A stretch of DNA of 64,000 nucleotides from Micractinium sp. NFX-FRZ (lineage: Eukaryota > Chlorophyta > Trebouxiophyceae > Chlorellales > Chlorellaceae): the NCBI GenBank assembly GCA_029339195.1, contig JAPTJF010000158.1, positions 1 through 64,000 of the forward strand. The letters are read 5' to 3'. The notes under the pieces are model-generated. The model did not search any database. It was given only the letters and a program-made list of their open reading frames with translations, and was not told the DNA's origin. A program made the translations under genes and the position numbers. Of this stretch, positions 11,901 to 21,069 are shown piece by piece; position 1 is the stretch's first letter, and each line of letters starts with the position of its first letter.

Positions 11901-12995
11901 CAGGTCCGAGTGCGTCACGCGCGCGCCTGAATCGATGACGCACACCTTGACTGCGCTGGTCCCGGTGGTGATGTCCCAGGCAGCGGGGGCGCCGATCTGG
12001 CGCAGGAACCAATGACCAGAGTAGTGCGTACCAGGAGCGTACCAAGGGTCGTTGGGGGTGGCCAGCAGGCGGCGGAGGAACACAGGCTCTGCTATGGCCA
12101 CGTCTGCGGGGTAGGATATGAGGGCGGGTGGGTGGGGGCAGGTCGAGGGCAGGGGTAGCAGTGCACCATGCTGGGGCGCGGCAGGGGGCAGGGCGGGGTG
12201 GAGCACACCACACCAGAGAGAGGGTCGCCAGCCGGGGCAGGCGCCCAGCACTGCGGGGGAACCCTCCACCACAGTTCTGCTACCCGGGTGCCACCGACTG
12301 CCCTGCCGCCCTCCGGCAGCCCCGCCTGCTCCCTGCCAGCGTCGGGCGTGCCCCGTCCCCATGTTTGCTCAATACCCCACCCCCCACCTGGGTTGGCCAT
12401 CAGCTGCGCCACCTTTTCCTCCACGCTGCTCCCATCAGTAATCTCCATTTCCATGATCGCATCGGCAGGCACGCTGGCGCCTGTGGCTGCGCTGCCCACC
12501 GCTGCCGCACCCACGCCGCCGCTGCCAGGGGAGGGAGGCACCACGGCTGTGCCATGATGCTTCCCCACCAGTCGCACTAGCTGGGTGCCTGCCAGCGGGC
12601 GGCGGGCCTGCGCAGAAGCTACTGCCTGAGCGCTCTTGGTTGACTTGAACTGCAGGGAGGCAAGAGGGGATGGGGTCCGGTGGATGTGAAGCGGAGTGTG
12701 TGCACCTGGGTTGTGGCCGGCAGTGTGGAGCGCCGGTTTGCAGCGCAGGCTGCCGAGCCCCCGGGGAAGCGGTTGATCGCACCTGGACCAGCAGTCTGTT
12801 GGGCTTGTACAGTGGTCCAGTGGGTCCCTGGTTGGGCGGGCGGCGGGGACCATGAACCTTATAGGTTGTGTCCGGCTGGCCCGGCAGTGAGGCTGTGATG
12901 GTGACGGCAGGCTCACCGCCGGCAGGGGCCGCCAGGAAGGTGGCGGCGGCGGCCAGCAGGACGAGCACGCGCACCGCAGCGGAGCACGGCGTCAT
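8913..12995 (-). CDS. secreted subtilisin-like serine protease (S8 family)
   Basis: Ten exons join in frame to 496 residues: 12783-12995, 12388-12649, 11872-12103, 11504-11565, 11203-11288, 10559-10648, 10272-10417, 9908-9951, 9382-9598 and 8913-9049. Residues 1-27 are a signal peptide ([20 protein letters not shown]). Residues about 28-190 look like an inhibitor I9-type propeptide. The catalytic triad is complete: Asp216 (VIDSG), His261 (DGHGTH) and Ser425 (SGTSMATP), with oxyanion Asn354 (AAAGND). The domain ends at [12 protein letters not shown]. Green algae use secreted subtilases of this type, such as Chlamydomonas sporangin, to digest the mother wall at daughter release. A similar role here is inference, though it fits the likely fusion to a wall-type proline-rich tail. 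Confidence 0.9.
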
Positions 12996-14479
12996 GCGGC
13001 GATGCCCCCTGGCTGCCGACTGAGAATGGGTGTGTCGTCCGGCGCGATTGGAGTTTGGTCACTTGCGAGGGCGGCCCGGGGTTAGCGCAACGTGCGGCAT
13101 CTACCCAGCGGCTTGGAATGGCACTAGCGTGCGGTTGCGGTGCAGGAGTTTGGCAGACTAGCTCGTAACTGGTCGGCCGGTAGTACACAGCCGCAAAGGC
13201 AGCTACCGGAGTGCGGGGATGCAGTGTTCGGGCCGGAGCGTTCGTCCGCCCAATTCAGGCGCTAATGTTATTCGAATTGAGTGCCAATTGAGTGGCAGCT
13301 CGGTTTGGCGAGGGTGTGCCGACTGCTGGCACCACCCTGCCGCCGCCGCCGCCGTGGTCATGGTACCTGCAGCGCCCCACCAACGGTCACACATAGGCTG
13401 TGCCCTGGACCTCAGGCCTGGCCCTTTTTTTGGCTTCTCAAGCTCCCCACGCTGAAACAAAGGAGGACGTTCAGGGCCAAAACATGCCTTGGACTGAAAG
13501 CGACGAGGCAGCCGCATGCACGGGTATTGTGAGCCGCCACCCGCCGGCGTCATCTGCTGCTGCTTGAAACCTCTTTGCCGGCGTTCCATTCGGATGCGTT
13601 CCACGCAGTGCCGTTGTGGGACACACGAGCCACATGTTGTGTTTGTCGTGAGGAAGGGGGATGGTGCGCCCCAATGCAGGTGTGCCAAGGTGCCATTGCA
13701 GTCGGCACCAACCACTGGCGGCACCTGCAGCTGCTGCTCAAGCTTGCTGCTGCTTACCAGCGACAGTGGCCCACAGCCGCCCGCAGCCCCCTGAAAATGC
13801 ACTTGTGGACTCTGCGATTATAACGAGCATTGAGGCACGGTCCACCAGGTCTGGATGTGGGCGCCATGGTGCAGCCCACGCATGGCCAGCTCAGCGGCGG
13901 CGGCGGCCTGCCACACAAGCACCATTATGACCGGCGCCTGGCAGGGACGATCCCGTCCGGGCGTGCAACGAGACACCATGATCAAGGTGTACACTGCTAT
14001 ATCAAGAAAGGCCCCTCAAAACAGTGTGTCCCGGCCGGTGATCCGGAGGGCCATCGAGCGGTCGGCTGCGGATGGGTTTGTGCTCTGGCCCCGGGTACGA
14101 GGCAGCGGTTGCTCATCAGGCGAGGAAAGCTACTGCACACACTGCTTGAATACCTTCACGGCCGGGGGGCAGCCTGCAGCAGTCGCTGTCACCACGCACC
14201 CGCCGTGCACGGGTCGTGTCACATCAGCGGTTGTTGTGGTGGTGCCACATCACCAGTGCCAAAACGCTTGCAGCGGCCTCTTCCTAGCGACTCCAGCCCT
14301 TGCTGCAAGCGATGCTGCACCGTGGCCTCTTCATCTTGGGACACAAGTAAGGTGCTCTGAAAGGGAGCCGATCACAAAAGGGACAGGCCCGTCCCCAGCG
14401 GCAGCGCTCAGCGTGCATGGCGGGCATGGTGGATGCTTCCGGGCCCACACAGCGATCTAACCTTCTGCGTAAGTCTGTA
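12996..14479. other. intergenic, upstream of the protease gene
   Basis: About 1.5 kb between the protease start and the HSP33 poly(A) signal, both genes on the minus strand. It should hold the protease promoter. Plus-strand frames at 13830-14460 overlap each other in different frames and show no domain or splice pattern, so I call no gene. Confidence 0.5.
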
Positions 14480-14484
14480 TTACA
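14480..14484 (-). terminator. polyadenylation signal of HSP33
   Basis: TGTAA on the minus strand, about 400 bp after the HSP33 stop codon. Confidence 0.55.
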
Positions 14485-14879
14485 AGTAAACAGATCTCAC
14501 AGGGATGTAAAGCTAAGAGTACTGAGGCCCCATGAAATGGCAGTGCAGGGAAGGGACAGCAGGAGGGGTTAGCAGGCTGAGATTGGGTGCGACTGAGCGG
14601 AGAAGAGCGGAGAGCATGAGCAGAGGAACGAAACAGAGCGTTAGGAAATGCGGCAAGCCGAGTGCAGGCCAGGAGGGCCGGAGCTGAGTGCATATGCGCA
14701 CCCATCCGGGGAATGGCGTACCGAGCGCATGCATGCGGGCGCCCCAAGTGCCGCATCGTTGCATGCTACCACGTACGCACCGCAGTTGCGGTGCGCACCA
14801 GCCGGGCGTGCAGTTGAAAGCGTGCCGGCGCCGGGCCCACAAACCCTTACGGCCAGCAGTGCTGCAGACGTGGCAAGGG

Positions 14880-17800
14880 TTATGCGCCGCCGTTGGCCGC
14901 CATCACCGCCAGCACCTCCTCTTCTGGGAATTCGTACGTCTCCCGGCAGAACTCGCAGGTGACCTGGCAAGGAGGGAGGGAGGGAAGCACGGGGGAGCGG
15001 GGGAAGAAAGCAGGTGCGGGTGAGCCGGGTGGTGGTAGTGATAATCTCCCGGTGCAACTTGCGGGTGACCTGGCGGGCGGGCGGGGGAGGGAGGTGGGAA
15101 AGCAAGGAGGGGGCGGGGTGAGCCGGATGGGTGGGTGGCAAGTCACACGCCCGGCACAACTCTTGCCAGGTGACCTGGCGGGCGGGTGGGGGATGGAAGC
15201 AAGCACGGGGGAGCGGCGGAGGACAGCAGGGGCGTGCGAGCCGGATGGGTGGCAGTACAACTCCGGCCAGGATGGGCGGCTGACCTGGCAGGTGGTCTCC
15301 CCTGGGATGGCCACCCCACCAGGTAGTTGTTTTGACCCTAAATGCCCCTCCCCTCCGCCCTCCCACCTCAATCTGGCCCTGCCCCTCCATGGCGCCCTGC
15401 ACCTGCACTTAGCCAGCAAGGCCACAGCACTAACGTTTTGCCATTTGTAAGCACAACGCTCCTCCTCCCTTCCCTCCCTCCCTCCCCCGCACCTCGATCT
15501 TCCCCTGCTCCTCCATGACGCCCAGCACCTCCACTTCCCCCAGCAGGGCCACAGCAGTAAACGTTTGCCTGCCAGTTGCCAGCAGTTGCCTTGCCACTGT
15601 ACTCACAACGTCCCTCCCCTCCCCCCCACCCCCACCTCGATCTTCCCCTGCTCCTCCATGATGCTCTTCACCTCCTCCTCCCCCAGCAAAGCCACGGCGC
15701 TCTTCATGCGCTCCTGCAGGTCGGCGGCGTCGCAGGGGCCGTACCTGCACAGCAGGGCACAGCAGGCACAGCACGGCGGGCACAGCAGGTGAGTGGGCGC
15801 ATGCGGGCGTGCAAGTTGGCGGGCTCGCCGCAGGGGCCGTAGGGGCACACGGCGCAGCAAGCAAAGCGGCAGCACAGCAGGGGCAGCAAGATGGTAGCGT
15901 GACAGGGTGAATTGGGGGCGTGAGTAATAGTGGAACTGGAGGAGGGTGTGAGAGGTGGAGGGCACAGCCTGGCCGCGTCTGCAGCAGGGCGAGCACGGCC
16001 ATCCTGGGTGCAGCACAGCGTCAGCGCGGCATGGCGCCAGCTGGGCGTAGCGCCAGCTCACCGTGGCATGAGCTGGAAGCCCGTGTCGTTGCCCCCCAGG
16101 TTGTGCAGCAGCTTGGCGGTGATGTCGGCCGCTGTCATGCCGCTGCAGGGTGGCGGGTGGGCAGGGTAAACCATGGCAACGTGACGCGGCGGGGACGGGG
16201 CTGCGAGCTTGCCGCCTGGTTCAAAGCATTACTTCCGTCATGCTGCGCATGAAAAAACCCTATGTCCATCCACAGAATGCCATTCCCGGTTGACCGTGCC
16301 CACCATGGCAACTTGTCACCACACTGCCGACGTGCCCAGCCATCCCACACATCACAACTGCAGTTACCCGCCCAATCAATCACGCTCGCCCGTCGAGCAT
16401 GTCGGCCACGCTGCCTGACGCCTCCATGCCCCATTATCCCACACAGCCAGTGCCCAGCCATCCGCACTGACCAGCCCCAATCTGCTTGCCCACGTTTGTT
16501 GCGCATGTCAAGTCACGCTGTTTGCTGCCACCTTGTCCCACCCAACAGCACACCCCGTGCCCAGCCATCCACATGTGTCACAATTCGATCTACTCGCCCA
16601 CCTGTTGAGCATGTCGGTCATGCTGCCTGCTGCCACGATGTTCTGCTCCAGCTGGGCAATCGTTTCATCCTCGGCAAAGGGGAGCACCTGGGGGGGTCGG
16701 GATGGGGAGAGGACGGCACGAGGAATGAGGGAAGGAGATGGCAGGCAGGCAAGCGGTGCAGGCACGGAGGGGAAGCAGGCTGCCACGCGCCGCACAACCC
16801 CCCGTGCTAGATGATGCGGGGGAGCGCAGCTGGCGGGTGCCCGCGCTGCGCCAGCCAGGCACGGCACACGGGCTGAGCTGGCGGCGCACCTGGATGAGGA
16901 AGCCGCCCGCCGCCTTGATGCTGCACAGGGGTGTGTCGAGGGAGAGGGAGGGGTGTCGGCACGTGAATAAGAGCACACCTGGAATGCAAAGGAAAGCACG
17001 CGGATGAAGAAAGTACCCGCTGCACTGACGGTGCAGGACTTGTCAAGCGAGAGACTTGCTGAGAGGGCACACATAGCGCGAGCAGCGCAGGGCGAGGCAA
17101 GTGCCTGGATGACCTGGCAGTCATCGCCAGCGCCGACTGCACCTGCTCATAGCCACGTGTCTCTTTGTGCACACAACTGTTCATTCTGTGCCACCCCACC
17201 AGCGCCCACCTGAGGTCCTTGTAGATCGACAAGCCCAGCCCAGCATGCACTGCAGCTGCTCCAGCCCCACCTCTCCACTGCCACAAAAGTAGCGCCCAAA
17301 CCAGCGCCCACCCAAGGTCCTTGTGCATGGACCGACACACGCCCAGCCCCAGCCCAGCATGCACTGCACCTACTCCAGCGCCCCACCTCTGACCGCCCCG
17401 CCACAAAAGTAGCGCCCAAACCAGCGCGCACCTGAGGTCCTTGTGGATCGACACGCCCAGCCCCAGGGCCGACTGCACCTGCTCCGACTCCACCAGGTAG
17501 CGAGCCAGGTCCTCGGCAACCTCGCCTGCCCAACAAGGAGGCACAGCACAGAGAGCACGCACGGTGTTGGCATACAAGGCAAGTTCTAGGGGTGTGGGGG
17601 TGGGGGGTGAGCCGTCTCCTGAGTAGGTTAATGAGGGGGAAAGAGAGAGCAAAAGCAACCACATCCGACAGCGACACCCCGCCCCCGCTTCCGCCACGAG
17701 CGCAAGGGGCCCCTCCCGCCTGCCCGCCCAGCAGCACGGCAGCCTTGCAAGCAGGCACGCACCCGAGTGGATGGGCACCATGCCGGTGTATGGCGTCTCG

Positions 17801-19853
17801 TACCCCCGGCTCGTGTAGGGCAGGCTGCGCACCACCGCCAGCACGCCTGCACAGCAGGCACAGCAGGGGCAGCAGGGATGGGCGGAGCACAGGGCAGCAG
17901 GGAAGGAAAGAGCAGCATGGCTGGCAGGGGCCGCCGGTAGGCATGTGCCGCCAGAACGCGGCAGCCCATCCTGCGCGGCTGGGCAGTCCCAGCTGCTGCA
18001 CGCTCGCCCGCCCGCCAGCAGCCTGCCAACTGGCCCAGCTGTGCTGGCAGGCTATGCTGGCAGGCAGCAGCAATGCGCTGGGAGGCCGCGCTGGCAGGCA
18101 GCAGCAGTCTCTGTCCCGTAGCTGGGCTGGCGGGCTGTGCCAGCAGGCAGCGCTAGTTTATGTCCCCCAGCCGCACAACCAGGCCACGCCCAGCATGCAG
18201 CGGCAGTTCCTGTGACCACTCACCCCGGCCCACCGCCTTGCCGACGTTCAGCTTGCCGTCTGGCCGCAGCGGGGGGTCTGCAGCGGGGTTGCCCACTTTG
18301 CCCTTCACCAGCCCGGTGGCGTCTGCAGTGGGGATGGGGCGGCGCGGGGCGGGCGGGGCAGGGCAGCAGGAGGCGAGCTCAATTGGCGTCAGAGAATGGA
18401 GCGGGAGGGGGAGGGGGCAGAGGAGGGCTGCAGCAAAATGTGCAGGCAAGCTCCGCAGAGACCGCCGCACCATGCAGGTGTGTGTGGCAGGGGGCATGCA
18501 ACAAGCGCCCCCCAAGCTGCGCGGCTGCATGGCGGCCCGGCAACAGCAGCACAGCCGAATGCAACACGGGCAACATACTAGCAGCACAGCCGAATGCAAC
18601 ACGGGAAACATACTAGCAGCACAGCCGAATGCCCGTAGCTACACATTGGAGCAAGTGCAGAAGCAAAGGCTTGCCTGCAATGACCTGAATGCCGTTCAGC
18701 GGGCCATCTCCCTTGAAGGTCACCTGCCAGGCCACACACAGAGAAGCAAGGGGAGGGGTTGTGAGAAGGGCAGCTTCGCGTGTGTGTGCGAGGGCGGGAC
18801 AGCGGGCGCAAGGATGGCGGGCAGGCAACGGTACTGAGATGGTCAAGGCCTGCCCGCTCTCCCACCCGCCACTCCGCGTGCTCTGGGGCACAGGCAGGCG
18901 CATCACCCGACCTCAGCAGTGGCGTACTGCTGCGACCTCGGCGCCCACCGCCGCCCATCTGCGCCTGCCTCCCCTCGTGCTCACAAAGGCACGGCTTCTC
19001 CACAACCGACACTTGCAAGCAGCATCTTAAGGTCAACCCCACACTGCATCCCCTCCCCATCCTCACAAACACCACTGGCCGCACCTCGTCTCTTTCTTTG
19101 CCCTACCCCCTACAAAGCATGCATCACCCAAAGCTCTCGCCCCCCATCCGCCCGCGCCTTCTCCCCCTTCCGGTGAACGCAGATAGTATGACACCTGGAC
19201 CCCATGCACCCTCCCAAGGCTCCCGCACCTGCGTCTTCTCCCCCTGCTCCCGGAACGCCGCCATCAGCAGCGTGCCCAGCAGCGCGCGCCCCAGCGCCGC
19301 AGACGCGGTGGGCGACGTCTTGTGCCGGTCCGCGGCCTGCCGAGCAGGCCATCGAGCGAACAGGGAGAGGGTGAGTAAGGCAGGATGTCCAGCTTCAAAG
19401 GAAAGCAGCAGGAGGGGCACCAGGCAGCGGCAGCAGGGGCAGCGGCACCAGGCAGCGGCGGCGGCAAAGTCCCGCTCTGCTGCTGCTGCCTCAGCCCACC
19501 TCCTGCACCAGCTGCGTGCCACGGACCACCAGGATGGACACCTGTCCGTTGTCCGAGATGCTGCAAGCGCACACGCGGTTCATGGTAACGTTTCGCTCCA
19601 CGAGGGTCCGGCTTGGCGGCAGTAGCGGCAGAAGTGGTGGCGGCGGCGGCGGCGGCGGCGCTATCGCAACTTGTGGCGCACAGCGTGGTATTGAGGCATA
19701 ACATATGCAAGCGCCTCACCTCCGCATGCACTCATCCGGCGCCGCGCTGCTGGCTGCCCGCACAGTCGACGACCATGACCGGCCAGCGCGCCGCGCCGAG
19801 GTGGGCGCCATGCGCGAGTGCACCACGCAGCGGCCTGCTACCCGGGCAAGCAT
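14880..19853 (-). CDS. HSP33: HSP33 redox-regulated chaperone, probably chloroplast
   Basis: Twelve exons join perfectly to 356 aa: 19720-19853, 19500-19611, 19229-19336, 18675-18723, 18224-18322, 17763-17846, 17432-17525, 16890-16920, 16602-16687, 16062-16142, 15636-15744 and 14880-14963. Exon 1 codes an Arg/Ser/Ala-rich leader that fits an organelle transit peptide. Family landmarks follow in order: RHKTSPTASAALGRALLGTL, VTFKGDGPLNGIQVIA, KGKVGNPAADPPL, IKAAGGFLIQVLPFAEDE and the C-terminal redox switch. The switch reads YGPC...EFC: the second CxxC (CEFC) is intact but the first Cys of the bacterial CxC pair is replaced. The same loss is known in Chlamydomonas HSP33, which still works as an oxidation- and heat-activated chaperone. 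Intron 4 is of the GC-AG class. Its introns carry many copies of exon edges. Confidence 0.93.
14951..15290 (-). repeat. degenerate tandem copies of the HSP33 exon 12 acceptor
   Basis: The exon 12 splice acceptor and first codons (14951-14973) recur at about 15056-15080, 15158-15180 and 15259-15290, spaced roughly 100-105 bp. The copies keep the GTGACCTGGC core on the plus strand and decay with distance from the real exon. Confidence 0.75.
15364..15706 (-). repeat. three copies of the 3' half of HSP33 exon 11
   Basis: The real exon edge is about 15633-15706 (ALLGEEEVKSIMEEQGKIE). Copy 1 at about 15490-15559 reads ALLGEVEVLGVMEEQGKIE and keeps the donor. Copy 2 at about 15364-15430 is more decayed (QGAMEGQGQIE). 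Spacing is about 143 and 126 bp. Confidence 0.85.
16290..16640 (-). repeat. copies of the 3' edge of HSP33 exon 9 in intron 9
   Basis: The real edge (about 16596-16640, encoding AAGSMTDMLN plus the donor) recurs at about 16487-16533 and 16386-16420, and very weakly at about 16290-16332. Spacing is roughly 100-110 bp. Confidence 0.65.
16980..17065 (-). repeat. decayed copy of HSP33 exon 8 upstream of the real exon
   Basis: On the minus strand this reads SLSLDKSCTVSAAGTFFIR. The real exon with its upstream intron at 16890-16945 reads SLSLDTPLCSIKAAGGFLIQ. The copy therefore includes intron, acceptor and exon. Confidence 0.7.
17120..17490 (-). repeat. tandem copies of HSP33 exon 7 with flanking intron
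   Basis: The real exon edge at about 17431-17487 encodes QSALGLGVSIHKDL. Copies at about 17311-17376 (GLGVCRSMHKDL) and 17210-17262 (GLGLSIYKDLR) follow, plus a fragment near 17128-17150 (YEQVQSAL). The intron part, including CCACAAAAGTAGCGCCCAAA, is duplicated as well. Period is about 110-120 bp. The copy at 17210-17262 keeps a normal donor. Confidence 0.85.
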
Positions 19854-21069
19854 GGCTGCTGCTCTGGCTGGCTGCCAAGCACCGGCGGCTGAGTGGGCGG
19901 CTGGCGGGGGCCGTGAGAGGGTCAGAGGCGCGTTGCAAAAGCAAACGGACAAACGACAGAAGCGAGAAGTACTCCCAGCTTGCGAAATGCGCGGATGGCC
20001 TGGGAGCACTGCGCGCCCGCCTGCCCAGGCAGTACATGCGGCAGCGGCTCCTTGCCTGCCTGCCTGCCAGGCGCCCGCCCTGAGAAGAGTACTGCGAAGC
20101 GTCCTGTGGACGTTGGACGGTTGATTGTAAATTATTGGTACCGAACAATAAAACTACTGCGCTGAAAGGCCCCCGGGAGTTGGGGGTCGGCACCTCTGAA
20201 ACCCAGGCAAAATGCCCCGCTACTGTCTGGTCCCGGCTTCAGGGGTCGTCGGTGCTGGGTTGCCCCTGGGTTGCCCCTGTCAACACAAACAGGGAGGGGT
20301 GGCCTGAGCAGGGCAGCGCGGCCGCCTGTGCTTACCCACGCTGCCTCCCCAGCTGCCCCTGCGTGTCGTGCAAGTGGGTGGGCTATTAAAGGCATTGTTG
20401 CATCAACTGAGGGCGCGGCTCATGCCATGAGGCAGCGGCGCTGTGTATTGTGAGCAGCAGCAGCAGGAGGGGAGGGCGCAGCCCTCCTAAGGTGGCTGTG
20501 CCAGCGGAGCAAGTGCGTAGCAATGGCGCGGGGTTCCGATGGATGTGGGGAGCAATGGCGAGGAATGCCGACAGATCGGGAAAAGGGCAGAGGGGAGGGG
20601 CGACGCTGAAATGGCCGGGCCATGTTGGATTGTGGGTTGAAGCGGGGAATGTAACAGACGTGTTGTGGGTGGTGGTGTGGTGTGGTGGGGGTTGGTCGGG
20701 GTGGTGGAGGCGGCGGAAATGACAGCCGACTCAAGCAGGTCTGGAAAAAACAGTGGGAAAGGGAAGTTTGGTGTGTTTGGGAGCTGGGGCGCTTTGCCAG
20801 AGAGAGCAGCTCAGATGGCTCGGCAGGCAGGCTGTTTCTTCTTTTTCAGGCACATTCAGAAGGGCCAGGGTTTATCATAATAAAGACCAAAAGTGTTAGC
20901 TATTCAGTTCAAACATAAAGAAGAACCAACAGTGGCCGTGGCAAAAGGCGCAGTGTGATTCTCGCAGCCATACCTCAACACCAGGTAGGTAAGATGGGTG
21001 GCGCACCGCTCCTGCTGTGCGCAGCCACCAGCTCGCACACAGAAGTGGCGCGCTGGCTGGTGGGGGCGC
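19854..21069. other. intergenic between HSP33 and chitin synthase
   Basis: Both neighbours are on the minus strand, so this holds the HSP33 promoter and the chitin synthase 3' UTR. A less GC-rich stretch lies at about 20100-20160, and TGTAA occurs on the plus strand at 20125 and 20648. No coding region is supported. Confidence 0.5.

Noticed and set aside
13830..14460. Two overlapping plus-strand frames upstream of the protease gene
   Set aside because: They overlap in different frames without domain or splice evidence; GC-rich DNA gives such frames by chance.
16807..17844. 345-codon minus-strand frame
   Set aside because: It is real HSP33 exons plus read-through of introns. The repeated WALLLW peptides in it are intron copies.
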